Shown: positions 35,973-46,667 of the stretch, in pieces
How positions within the stretch are numbered: the first letter of the stretch is position 1
Layout: each line of letters starts with the position of its first letter
NCBI GenBank assembly: GCA_944474755.1
Contig: OX104116.1
Span: 7,257,547 to 7,321,546 of the forward strand
DNA from: Limnoperna fortunei
Taxonomy: Eukaryota > Mollusca > Bivalvia > Mytilida > Modiolidae
DNA: 64,000 bases
Direction of reading: 5' to 3'
Program-made: the position numbers and the translations under genes
The notes under the pieces: model-generated
Seen by the model: the letters and a program-made list of their open reading frames with translations, nothing else
The model's database searches: none
What the model was told of the DNA's origin: nothing

Positions 35973-36269
35973 TATATATACATTACTATGGCCTTACATG
36001 ATTAATTTAAATTTGAAAATAATGAAGTAACTCAGTTATATACATTCCAATGTGGAATTGTATTATATTTGTTGTTAGTTTATGTACAATATTATAAGAT
36101 AAGAATGATATACATGTTCTGATGGTTTTTTTTTTTATTTTTAAGAAATCTATTAGAGTATTCTATTCTGTTTTTTTTTCTCTCTCTCTTTTTTTTTCTT
36201 TTTTGTTGGTTTTTTTTCCTTAAATATATACAAGATTGCTATAAACATTATGTACAGGGATTATTGTTC

Positions 36270-36322
36270 AGAAGTAGGTACCCGCCCGAGACGTAGCTCT
36301 TGGCATGCCCTACTTTGTATTA

Positions 36323-36354
<32 letters not shown>

Positions 36355-37210
36355 GTCGTTATTACGCGTAATCATCAGTAGGTGCCCGAGACGAGGCTCT
36401 TGGCTTACTCTACCGATGACTTTATTTGTATTCCGAAGTAGGGAACCGCCCGAGACGATGCTCTTGGCATACCCTCCTTCGGTTTGTTTATTTTATTTAT
36501 TTTTTTTTTTTAAATATTTATTTTTGCCGTTATTGCGCGTGTACCTGATAAGGTGCCCGAGACGAAGCTCTTGGCTTACCTTACTGAGGAGTAGGTTTGT
36601 TACATGTTATAGGGATTGGAGTATTTATGATTTATTTTCTATGTCCCTCAGTAGCTACCCGAGACGAAGCTCTTGGCTTACTCTACCGAGGTTTGACTTT
36701 AATTTGTAGTCGGATCTAGGCACCTGCCCGAGACGATGCTCTTGGCGTACCCTCCTTAGGTGTATTTTTAATATTTTCATTATTATTGTTGCCGTTATTA
36801 CGCGTGTTCCTCGTAAGGTGCCCGAGACGAGCTCTTGGCTTACCTTACTGAGGAGTTGGGTTGTTACATGTTATAGGGATTGGGTTTTTATGAGTTTCCC
36901 TCAGTAACAGCCCGAGACGAAGCTCTTGGCTTACTCGACCGAGGATTTGACTTTAATTTGCAATCGGATGTAGGCACCTGCCCGAGACGATGCTCTTGGC
37001 ATATCCTACTTAGGTTTAATTTTAACTTTTTCATGATTATTATTGCCGTTATTACGCGTGTTCCTCGTAGGGTGCCCGAGACGAGGCTCTTGGCTTACCT
37101 AACTGAGGAGTAGTTTGTTAACAAGTTAAAGGGGTTGATTATTTTGGAATTCCCTATGTCTCTCGGGGCCGCCTGGGCAAAGCTTTTGGCTTACTGTACC
37201 GAGGATTTTA
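36270..37210. repeat. Minisatellite with three-part higher-order unit (~265 bp)
   Basis: GCCCGAGACG occurs at about 36285, 36383, 36448, 36557, 36657, 36727, 36820, 36909, 36979 and 37073. Three distinct subunits alternate: CACCTGCCCGAGACGATGCT, then a GTGCCCGAGACG unit with CTGAGGAG, then a CCCGAGACGAAGCTC unit with CTACCGAGG. A (TTA)n run lies inside at 36319-36354. It lies downstream of the minus-strand LINE frame, as a 3'-UTR array would. Confidence 0.9.
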
Positions 37211-37301
37211 CTTTTTATTTATTAGTTGTAGGGCGCGACCGTCGCAGAAGACACCTAGGTAAGTGGTGTATACAGGAATTGAAAGAAAGCGAAAGAGATA
37301 G

Positions 37302-37772
37302 TTATATACATTTGTGATAATCAATTTCCGTAATAAAATCGACGAGCTCTTTATATATTTGGTTTTTAAATTCTTTAGGAGGGTCTAACAAGATCTTGAT
37401 ATCGATGGTATTGATGTTAAATTTAGTAAGCGCTGTGTTAAGTTTTATTCTGGCGTTGTTATGGGCTACGCAGTGCAGGATGACATGTTCGATGTCTTCT
37501 TTGGTGTTGCATACACTGCAGAGCGGCGATATATTTTTGATGTGTTGCCCCATTTGACCAGGTAGAAGGGTGGTGCCAAGTCTGAGCCTAGTTAATGTTT
37601 TTGAATGGTTTCGATTTCCTAGATAGAAAAATGGCTTTGAATTAACTGATGGATTAAGCCGGTAGTACCATTGAAATAAAGATTTTTTATTGTTTTTATA
37701 TAGTTTATCTATGCCAATTAAATTTTTCATCTTATTAACCTTATTAGTAGATGTTACTATAGCCATAGGCAA
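37302..37772 (-). pseudogene. LINE ORF C-terminal end, 156 codons, with CCHC-type motif
   Basis: Contains LTRLRLGTTLLPGQMGQHI followed by CSVCNTKEDIEHVILHC (C-x2-C-x7-H-x4-C), typical of the C-terminus of a non-LTR retrotransposon ORF2. No reverse transcriptase lies upstream, so it is a 5'-truncated fragment. The frame runs unbroken across the 37670-37679 boundary, which argues that copy A lost the 2.1-kb block rather than B gaining it. Confidence 0.8.
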
Positions 37773-39380
37773 CAGGTGAGTTTGAATACAACACGGATGT
37801 CACTGAAGTTTGTTTATTCAAGCTATAAAACAGCCTGGGGTTCTACCTCCAATTAGCATCAGGTAAATAGGGTAATGAACACTGGTTAATTAATTAACGA
37901 TCACATTTACACAGCAGGCGGTTTTAATAACTCTTCCTCACTCAGATATTGACACCTGTCATTCAACTGAAGCGTGAAAATTGATCAAAGACAATTGTTC
38001 ATTTCAAAAGGTTAACAGGACAAACTGCAGCTGTAGCCGCAGTTTTTAGTCCCGGAAGTGGACACTAAGTGGCGTTTTTTTAAATTGGAAAGTCGTCATT
38101 GTTTTAAAATATGTATTTTTGATTTAAGGTCTGAAGACATGATACCCCCTAAAATTTGTTTTTGACACATAAATGCATAAGAAGGCGATTAATTTAAGAG
38201 AGGGAATCAGTCGACATTTTGGCTATATTTATATCAAATTTATTGTCTCAGCAACCACTTACCAATGCATAAACTGGAAATTGTCACATGCTGGATAAGC
38301 ATTTATTGTATTGAGTAACATTTCTTCATCAGCATTCAAATCACATCAATTGGAAGTTATATATTAAGATCTACTAGTTGATAAATGCTTTATACTTAGC
38401 AATCCAAAGGAAGCGGGTTTGAATTTCAAAATTTTGATAACATATACATGTACAGTTGATCTTTTGTCAACATGCATTTATAAATCAAAACCAATAGACA
38501 TACATGTATTCTAAAACATGCAAAAGCGAATCCATGAAATACTGTGACAATGTATGCTGGTCAACCTGTTCACATAGAAAAGGAGGGATATAGATCTACT
38601 TTCATGCCCTAAACATAATCTGCAACAAAATCATATGATCTACCAGACTTCCATCCCGTATGTGTACATGAACACATAGCTATTTCCATTTATTGGTTAA
38701 ATCAGAGAAATAGAAAACATGTATATCATGTCTCTGGTCAAATCATGAAGACACACAGTTTTCAGACCGAAGATTGGCGAGTGTTGTGAATTAATAAGGT
38801 AAATCTGCATTGAAAACCACTTGTAGTTTACACAAAGTCTGCATTATGTCACACTGGAAGGGTGTATAGGAAATTGAATAGACATAATGGAGTGAATGTG
38901 TACGTGACAAAATGATATTTTAGCTTAAAGGATATTGGTATCTATAAATCACCTTAGAAATTCATTTGAAGTTATCCTGGAAAAATTATGAAAACCCTTG
39001 AAAAACCCTTGAAAAGTCCTTGAATTTTGTGTCAAGAAAAGAGTGACAACCCTGATGATTGTTAATAAATTATCCATAATGTTTATTACCCCATTTACCT
39101 GATGCTAATCAAAGGTACTATAAGAACCCCAGCTGTTTTATAGCTTAATTAAACAAGCTTACCAGTGACATACATGTTCCTATATTCAAACTCACCTGTT
39201 GCCTATGGCTATAGTAACATCTACTAATGAGGATAATTAGATATTGGCATAGACAACATACAAAAAACAATGCAAAATCTTTATTTCAATATCATAGTCT
39301 TTTAGTGAGGATAGCCATAGTTTTTTTAACTGGAAGTAAAAAGGGAGATAAATCATGTATAACTGGAAATGGGTCAATTA

Positions 39381-40280
39381 ATGTGCCACTACTGGCACAC
39401 AGGGACTTGTAAAAATTGATTTAGTTAAGCTTTCGAATGATACTGGGTCCATGTTGTTATAGTGTGGTAAAAAAAAAAAACATAGTCCATACCCGCCAAC
39501 TTAAAAAAAATTTTAAAAAATATTTCTTTACCCCTATCCACAGGCTACGCGTGTTTGTAATTATTTCTGTTCCCAATTTAATAATCTTGGTGAAAAACAC
39601 TACCTTTGGGTTTCTAATGTCATTAAACTCTTAAATTTTAATAATTTCTACCACTTTGAAATGAAACTGACAATAACCCTGGACGGAAGTGGTGACTTTA
39701 TCGTTTGTCGTTGTTGAGGCCTTTGGTGCTCACTTTCTCAGTAAAGTATCATTCCTTCTAGAGTTATTGTTCTTTACAAACTGGTAGAAATCATGTGATA
39801 CTCGATTTTTTTTCTGCCACAATGAATCCTGATAGCTAATTTATTTATTTATTGACCTACTACCAAAAACAGTTAGCTGCAATAATGTAGCTCCTGTTTT
39901 TTTTATGGACGGAGCTACAAAGAGGGTCCATTACTTGTAATGGAGCAGCCCGTAGTGATTCACACCTGGGGGATTTATGCATATAATCAGCAATTATACT
40001 GTTTCCCTGAATAGCTACATATCTTTTAATGTCTTTGAAGTTTAACTGATATTTCTACAACATTTAATTTGTTAGTTTAACACTTTAAACCCAATCATGG
40101 CATTTTTGGCATTCTGGAAGTGCATAATTTCTGAATCGATTCGGTAAAAAAAGTTAATTCCTGATCATTTTTTTTGGATTTATTGCATTAGCTGGGATCC
40201 AATTTTTACATATACGATTCTACAATTCTACCCTCCACAATTTTAATTTTGTCAACATTGTGCCTTCTTGACTTCTTTGT
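39381..40280. other. No gene seen
   Basis: AT-rich sequence between the nested insertion and the next repetitive element. Short open frames only. Confidence 0.4.
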
Positions 40281-41525
40281 TAGCTCACCTGACCCAAAGG
40301 GTCATGTGAGCTATTGTTATCACTTTGCGTCCGTCGGCGGCGGCGGCGGCGTCTGTAAACTTTTTACATTCTAATCTTCTTGTCTGAAACCACTTGGCCA
40401 ATTGAAACCAAACTTGGCCATAATGTACATTGGATGGACCTTTACAATGTTTGTGTTTTTTATTTTGATTGGTAAACCAATATGGCCACCACCTCAAAAA
40501 AAAGTTAAAAAGGGCTTCTTCTCTGAAACCGTTTAACCAATCAAAACCAAACTTACTAGCAATATTGTTTGCATGGTCTTCTATAAAGCTTGTGTTTTTG
40601 ATGGGAATTGGAAATTCAAAATGGCTGCCACCCCAGGACTTAGTTTAACATAGAACCCTATGGGAAAAAAATTTAAAAGGCTTCTTCTCTGAAACCGGTT
40701 AATCAATGGAAACAAAAAACTTACTAGCAATATTGTTTGGATGGTCCTCTATAAAGTTTGTGTTTTTATGGCAATTGGAAATTCAAAATGGCTGCCACCG
40801 CAGGACTTAATTTAACATAGGACCCTATGGGAAAAAGTTTGAAAGGCTTCTTCTCTGAAACCGGTCAACCAAGTGCAATGGAAACAAAACTTACAAGCAA
40901 TATTGTTTGGATGGTCCTCTATAAAGTTAATGTTTTTTATCCCTATCGGAAATTCAAAATGGCCGCCACCACAGGACTTGGTTTAACATTCGACCCTATG
41001 AGAAAAAAGTTTAAACGGGCTTCTTCTCTGAAACCATTTAACCAATCAAAACAAAACTTACTAGCAATATTGTTTGGATGGTCCTCTATAAAGTTTATGT
41101 TTTTTATGGCAATTGGAAATTCAAAATGGCCGCTACCACAGGACTTAGTTTAACATAGGACCCTATTGGAAAATTTTTTTAAAGGCTTCTTATCTGAAAC
41201 CGGTTAATCAATGGAAACAAAAACTTAATTACTAGCAATATTGTTTGGATGGTCCTTTATAAAGTTTATGTTTTTTATAGCAATTGGAAATTCAAAATGG
41301 CCGCCACCGCTGCAGGACTTAGTTTAACATAGGACCCTATGGGCAAATAAAAAAAATCTTCTCTATACAACCGGTTAACCAATGAAACAAAGCTTTCTAG
41401 TAATATTGTTTGGATGGTCCTATTTAAAGTTTATTGAAAATTACAGGACTTACTTTAACATCAGGGAAATGCCATCTTCATTGCCTATAAAATCAGGTGA
41501 GCGATACAGGCTCTTAAGAGCCTCT
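40281..41525. mobile_element. Bivalve-type element with terminal hairpins and ~6 internal 167-173-bp tandem units
   Basis: The left end is the hairpin AGCTCAC...GTGAGCT around CTGACCCAAAGGGTCAT, then TTGCGTCCGTCGGCGGCGG. The right end is TCAGGTGAGCGATACAGG with the hairpin GGCTCTTAAGAGCC and CTCTGG. Units begin CTTCTTCTCTGAAACC at about 40512, 40679, 40845, 41018 and 41184, each with GGAAATTCAAAATGGC and ACATAGGACCCTATG. I recognise the ends as a very common bivalve repeat. The 3' hairpin plus CTGG would fit a Helitron-like end, but the left end does not clearly do so. Non-coding. Confidence 0.8.
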
Positions 41526-42299
41526 GGTTCAGGTAACTACCACCGTTAGTCAGCGCACTCTATCCTCTGGATAGATATATATATGGTGCACATCATTGCA
41601 TGTGTATGTTGCATATACTAGTAGTCACAGTGAGAATACGAATAGACTTAAAAGGCTTCACTGTTGTTTACATGCGTTGTTAATTAGTCCACAACTTGCT
41701 GCCTTACTTATGATCCTGAGAAAATGGCTGTACAAGTTTAAATCATCTGTAGGGTACTAGATAATGTATGTTGTAAATTAAATGATGTAAACTATTTTAT
41801 TGTCCCATTACCAAAAAAATGTTTTTGGAGTAAAAACATGTAGCTGAAAACTCCAAAGGAGACTGTACTGTACAAGTCAAAAATGGCTTTGATTCTGTAC
41901 TTTAACACATGGATATACACATTCAATTTCAGTGATGCCTGTCTATCAGATAGTGTAACATAAATTGTTATTCTGTACCTAACAAAATAATTGAAATCCT
42001 TGTAGGTTTGCATATATCAATGAAATGTAACACTAATTTATAAATGTACTTTTCAGAATATAAATAATGAAAATAATGATGTCAGCTGTGAAATGGAAAT
42101 TGAAAGAATTTTACAGACGTCAAGGAAAATGTAAGAACATTGTAATACAATCTATGTATAGTTTCTAAATGATCTTCCTCAATATAATAAATTCCAATTT
42201 ACCTTTCAGTGATGGAGGCTGTTAAATAAAGTTTAAAAAAAATCAATTTGACAGGTCACACATATTGTTTGTAAAAAATGGGGCCAAACAGGTTAAAGA
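41526..42299. other. No gene seen
   Basis: AT-rich sequence. A TA-rich run lies at about 41576. No supported exon. Confidence 0.4.
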
Positions 42300-42532
42300 T
42301 TGTTTGTTTGAATGTTGTTTAACACTTCAATTTTTCAGCTATTACAAGTCATCCATTTTTTATTGAGGGAGAAAGCCTGAGTACCAGAAAAAAAAAACCG
42401 GACCAGCAGTAGGAAAACAGCAATTAATATTACACCCTGCCCAAAGTGAGACTAAAACACCCACCTCAGTGTTGACAGATGTAATCAATAGTAGATGACT
42501 ACCTTAACCACTCGACCACTGGGTCTTTGGCC
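42300..42532 (-). mobile_element. SINE (minus strand), nearly full length
   Basis: Read on the minus strand, 42532 is the tRNA-like start (AGTGGTCGAGTGGTTAAGG), followed by box B-like sequence near 42450 and the body to a GTTT-type tail at 42300. It is the same family as 20306-20566. Its 5' end runs without a break into the 37-bp satellite. Confidence 0.87.
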
Positions 42533-43554
42533 CCTGACCCTTAATCACTCGACCACTGGGTCTATGGTCCCTGACAAGTCGACCACTGGGTCTATGGTCC
42601 CTGACAAGTCGACCACTGGGTCTATGGTCCCTGACCCTTAACCACTAGACCACTGGGTCTATGGTCCCTGACCATTAACCACTCGACCACTGGGTCTATG
42701 GTCCCTGACCCTTAACCACTCGACCACTGGGTCTATGGTCCCTGACCCTTAACCTCTCGACCACTGGGTCTATGGTCCCTGACCCTTAACCACTCGACCA
42801 CTGGGTCTATGGCCCCTGACCCTTAACCACTCGACCACTGGGTCTATGGTCTCTGACCCTTAACCACTCGACCACTGGGTCTATGGTCCCTGACCCTTAA
42901 CCACTCGACCACTGGGTCTATGGTCCCTGACCATGAACCACTCGACCACTGGGTCTATGGTCCCTGACCCTTAACCTCTCGACCACTGGGCCTATGGTCC
43001 CTGACCCTTAACCACTCGACCACTGGGTCTATGGCCCCTGACAAGTAACCACTCGACCACTGGGTCTATGGTCCCTGACAAGTAACCACTTGACCACTGG
43101 GTCTATGGTCCCTGACCCTTAATCACTCGACCACTGGGTCTATGGTCCCTGACCATTAACCACTCGACCCCTGGGTCTATGGCCCCTGACCCTTAACCAC
43201 TCGACCACTGGGTCTATGGTCACTGACCCTTAACCACTAGACCACTGGGTCTATGGTCCCTGACCCTTGACCACATGTCTATAGCCCCTGACCCTTAACC
43301 ACTTGACCATTGGGTCTATGGTCCCTGACCCTTAACCACTCGACCACTGGGTCTATGGTCCCTGACCCTTAACCACTCGACCACTGGGTCTATAGTCCCT
43401 GACCCTTAACCACTCGACCACTTGGTCTATGGTCCCTGACCCTTAACCACTCGACCACTTGGTCTATGGTCCCTGACCCTTAACCACTCGACCACTGGGT
43501 CTATGGTCCCTGACCCTTAACCACTCGACAACTGGGTCTATGGTCCCTGACAAG
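42505..43554 (-). repeat. 37-bp satellite made of the SINE tRNA-like 5' end, about 27-28 copies
   Basis: The unit reads CCTTAACCACTCGACCACTG then GGTCTATGGTCCCTGAC on the + strand. Its minus strand, CAGTGGTCGAGTGGTTAAGG, is the first ~33 bp of the SINE, including its box A. The first unit is shared with the SINE itself. Shortened units (CTGACAAGTCGACCACTGGG) occur near both ends. Box B and the SINE body are never repeated. Confidence 0.95.
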
Positions 43555-43600
43555 TTTAAGAAGTTACTTAGAAAAAATATTTTATACTACCATCACTCCT

Positions 43601-44573
43601 TTTGTATGCCCCATGATGATGAGTCCGGAGGGGAGGTATATTAATTTACCTTTGTCCATCCGTGGGTCCGAATTAGATTGTCCGGCTATCTCCTACAGTT
43701 TTAGGGCTACAACATTTATATTTTGTGGAATGTTTGTATGGTTCATATACTTCTCGTCTTATAATAAATAACTTTAAGGCAGCAGAATGTCTCCTTCATA
43801 TATTTTCTTTTTCACACAATGCATATATCGGAGGAACCCATCAACAACTAATATTCACTACCCTGGACTTAGGTAATTTCTTAGGGAGAAAAATGACCGA
43901 AACGGGCAGGGAAAACTCCTGGTTCTCTGTTGTATAAATAATGACAGGGAAAACTTCTGGTTCTCTGTTGTATAAATAATGAAGGTATGCAGGGCCAAAA
44001 GATTTTTATTTTAATTAAATTTTCATCAAATTGAAGTTAGTTAGACTTGGTCAGTTTGCAGACCATATACATGTAGCTGAGAAGGATTTATGTCTTGTAC
44101 AGCTATCTTCTCCTTCATCTTTAAATCTACTTTGTTTAAATTTGGTAGGATATTTGAACACGAAATGGAGGTGTGCAAGGCCAAAGGATTTTGATTTTTT
44201 TTTAAATAATCTTAAAACTGCAGATAGTTGGACTTGTACAGCTATCTTCTCCTTCATTTTTAGAGCTTAAGCATTGATATTTGAAAACCCATTAGTACAC
44301 ATTATAATGAATTGCAGGGCCAAAGTATTTTCATTTAATTTTCATAAAATTAGAGAATGTTGGACTTCGTCAGTTTGCAGTCCAGATAGCTGAGGTAGGG
44401 GTACAGGTTTTTTAGGCTATCTTCTCTTTCTTTTGTAGATCTACAGTATTTATATTTAGGAGGATGTACACATAATGAAAGTGTGCAAGACCAATAGGTT
44501 TTGATTTTCATTCCATTTTCTAATTTCTGCCTGTTGCAACACACTGCTCATGTTGATGGTCAAGCGGGGGCAT
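43601..44573. mobile_element. Bivalve-type non-autonomous DNA element with internal tandem units
   Basis: The ends are TATGCCCC (43601) and GGGGGCATA (about 44565), a short terminal inverted repeat. TCCGGAGGGGAGGTATATTA near the left end and GGTCAAGCGGGGGCATAATT near the right are typical of a family I associate with bivalve genomes. Internally, GTGCAAGGCCAAAGG-like units recur at about 43985, 44170, 44312 and 44490. Non-coding. Confidence 0.65.
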
Positions 44574-44904
44574 AATTGGTGTCTTACAGACACACTTTCT
44601 AAAATAACTTTGCCACTAACATATCAACCTAATAAGTCTATAGTAATCATAATATGTGTTTACCTCGTTAATGCAGTAAACATGACAATAACAGAGTTAT
44701 ATGCCTTTAATGGTAAGTAGAAACACGGTCAGCATTTATATAGGTACAAGTGTGTGGTGACTGTTGTTATGTTAATGTTGGAGATGATCAGAAACCTCAT
44801 GCTAATTAGACTAAATTGATCTTTTTGTCCAATTCTTTTTGCATTACCTAATGATAATTTTGAAGAAAATAAATGGTGATCAAATTCAATAGAAATAATT
44901 CTTG

Positions 44905-44920
44905 TTTGTTTACATTTCAG
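44905..44920 (+). promoter_or_regulatory. Splice acceptor upstream of the fucosyltransferase ATG
   Basis: TGTTTGTTTACATTTCAG is a good pyrimidine tract plus CAG, 20 bp before the ATG. It implies an upstream non-coding exon, which is common in this enzyme family. It also rules out the longer reading frame that opens at 44902. Confidence 0.6.
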
Positions 44921-44940
44921 TAAAAACAATACTGTTGCTA

Positions 44941-45879
44941 ATGGCGACAGTAGGAACAGTCATTCTAACAGTTCAGGCTATTAGGCTGTATCTTAAACCA
45001 TGTTCAGCACTTTTATTAGATGACTTTTTGGGATATCCCAGACCCAGATTTTTATGTGCTAACTTCCATGGTGGTCTAGGAAACCAGATGTTCATTTATG
45101 CTTTTTCTCTTGGTATGGCAAGGGAGAGAACTCTGGAGCTTATTATCAATAAAGATAACATTCTGACTAAGTATTTCCTCAACATTAAACCAAATACAAT
45201 GGAGGACTATGGATACAATAGCTACACATGTAATTGTTTTTGGCAATATGAGGACTACAAGGATTGTGGCTATGAAAGCCGTTTTGAAACTTTACCAAGT
45301 ACAGATCTGAGGTTTCATGGATATTTTCAGTCCTGGAGGTATTGGATAAAATATAAAGAAGACGTACGAGAGGCTTTCCATTTTCATTATAATATTGTCA
45401 GAATTGCAGATAGTCAGTTACGGAATATTATAAGTCAGAGAAACATTTCTATAATGGATACAGTACTAATTGGTGTACATATTCGTAATGGGGATTATTC
45501 TAAGTTGGATTTCGCAGACTTTGGTTACACAATTGCTCCACCTAGCTATTTGACTAAGGCCACAAACTATTATAGAAGGATATTTAAGAAAACCTTGTTT
45601 ATAGTCTGTACAAATGACATGCCATGGGCAACTAAAGCTTTAAAAGCAAGAAGAGATGTTCATTTTGTAACGGGTAATGATGACATAATAGATATGGCTC
45701 TCCTGTCAATGACCAATCACACGGTTATGACAGTAGGGACCTACGGTTGGATGATATCATTCCTGACAGGGGGAACAGTTATTCATTATAAATATCCCTT
45801 TGTGCCTGGTTCCAGGTTTGAAACTCAGTTCAGTAATGTATCGGATCACTTTTATCCTGGATGGATTGCTATGGAATGA
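44941..45879 (+). CDS. FUT2-like: GT11 galactoside alpha-1,2-fucosyltransferase (FUT1/FUT2-like), 312 aa
   Basis: Golgi type II membrane enzyme that would transfer fucose from GDP-fucose to the 2-OH of a terminal galactose (family knowledge). I chose the ATG at 44941, just after a splice acceptor. MATVGTVILTVQAIRLYL (1-18) is the signal anchor. Family motifs in order are FHGGLGNQMF (42-51), YFQSWRYW (128-135), IGVHIRNGDY (177-186, the GDP-fucose-binding HxRxGD motif, with N where vertebrates have R), FIVCTNDMPW (220-229), DIIDMALLSM (248-257) and VGTYGWMISFLTGG (265-278). N-glycosylation sequons lie at N168, N259 and N299. The whole coding part is one exon, as in vertebrate FUT1/2, and its length is slightly below the usual 340 or so. 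No neighbour suggests a cluster. Acceptor specificity cannot be read from sequence. Confidence 0.93.
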   Translation: MATVGTVILTVQAIRLYLKPCSALLLDDFLGYPRPRFLCANFHGGLGNQMFIYAFSLGMARERTLELIINKDNILTKYFLNIKPNTMEDYGYNSYTCNCFWQYEDYKDCGYESRFETLPSTDLRFHGYFQSWRYWIKYKEDVREAFHFHYNIVRIADSQLRNIISQRNISIMDTVLIGVHIRNGDYSKLDFADFGYTIAPPSYLTKATNYYRRIFKKTLFIVCTNDMPWATKALKARRDVHFVTGNDDIIDMALLSMTNHTVMTVGTYGWMISFLTGGTVIHYKYPFVPGSRFETQFSNVSDHFYPGWIAME

Positions 45880-45897
45880 AAAAGTATTATCTCCGTA

Positions 45898-46065
45898 ATT
45901 ACATATATGTTGCCACGGTTACTGTTAGTGCAATGTATCGGTAGTTACATCTATTGCCATGGTTACTGTTAGTGCAATGTATCGGTAGTTACATCTATTC
46001 CCATGGTTACTGTGGTGCAATGTATCGGTATTTACATCTATTCCCATGGTTACTGTTAGTACAAT
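45898..46065. repeat. 44-bp tandem array, about four copies, in the FUT 3' UTR region
   Basis: Units contain GTTACATCTATTGCCATGGT and TACTGTTAGTGCAATGTATC, starting about 20 bp after the fucosyltransferase stop. If transcribed, they would lie in its 3' UTR. A candidate AATAAA follows at 46222. Confidence 0.92.
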
Positions 46066-46667
46066 GTGTCATATGTGTTCCTGTTACTGTAGTCTTTTAT
46101 AATTACTGAAAATAGTGCACACATTATATTATTTTTTATGGGACTAAGTTTTAAACCATGAAAGTAAGTACCAGGGAATGGGACAACAACTATTGATCTA
46201 GGAAAATAAGTACTCCCCAAAAATAAATATGTTTACAGAATTGATGCATTTAATTACATGTATATCACTTATATTTTCAAGTCCAGGTTTCTGTTTTTTT
46301 CTGTCCTTGTTGTAATTTGAGTGTTATGTTTTCTGATCAGTTAATTATTGCCTGTTATTATTACAGGTTTTATTACATTGACAGCGAAGAAATACCAAGA
46401 TGTTCTAGTGAAAATAATTCTGGTAAATCACAGACAAAAAATAAATTCTCTGACATTCCCTGAAAGTGACCTCACAATGCATCTCCCTAACCATGTCGCT
46501 ACTAAACATTGACACACAATAACATTCAGAACAAAGGTCCTCAAAGTTTTTGATGACGTATTCAATATTTCTCAATGTAATAAACAACATCATCAATCAT
46601 GCATCGTGAATATTTCAATATTAACTCTGCACACTTGGTTATCCTATAATTATTATTGATTGTCTGT

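Larger units (their letters stand above)
35459..38098 (-). repeat. Repeat family X, copy B, inverted and inside the hAT-like element
   Basis: Reverse complement of copy A's two parts, plus a 2.1-kb middle (35560-37679) that A lacks. The middle holds a poly-A run, a TTA microsatellite, a three-part minisatellite and the end of a LINE reading frame. TGCGGCTACAGCTGCAGT near 38030 pairs with the same motif of copy A near 34775. Confidence 0.85.
34913..39060. mobile_element. hAT-like non-autonomous element (4,136 bp) with a 6-bp TSD
   Basis: ATGATT lies at 34913-34918 and 39055-39060. The element 34919-39054 begins CAGGGTTGCCAC and ends GTGACAACCCTG. Subterminal GAAAAGTCCTTGAATTTTG (left) and the directly oriented AAAAGTCCTTGAATTTTGTG (right) also recur. 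The inverted copy B shows an undivided counterpart of the target. No transposase was found in 34919-35458 or 38099-39054. CAGGG ends fit hAT; a 6-bp TSD is shorter than the usual eight. Confidence 0.8.
34719..39380 (+). repeat. Repeat family X, copy A, split into two parts by a transposon
   Basis: 34719-34918 (from TGACGACTTTCCAATTT through ACTGCGGCTGTAGCCGCAGT) and 39061-39380 (GTTAATAAATTATCC to GGAAATGGGTCAATTA) together match, in order, the reverse complement of copy B (38098 down to 35459). Relative to B, copy A lacks 2,120 bp between two ATTGAAATAA tracts; in A only one tract remains (39281-39290, inverted). The family carries LINE coding sequence and is probably a LINE-derived repeat. 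Confidence 0.85.

Noticed and set aside
36305..37317. Open frames of 60-134 codons with SRRGSWLT-like repeats
   Set aside because: They are translations of the CCCGAGACG minisatellite and the TTA microsatellite.
44902..44940. Longer N-terminus of the fucosyltransferase
   Set aside because: The frame opens with TTG and runs through a clear splice acceptor (CAG at 44918-44920). The ATG at 44941 starts directly with a membrane anchor.
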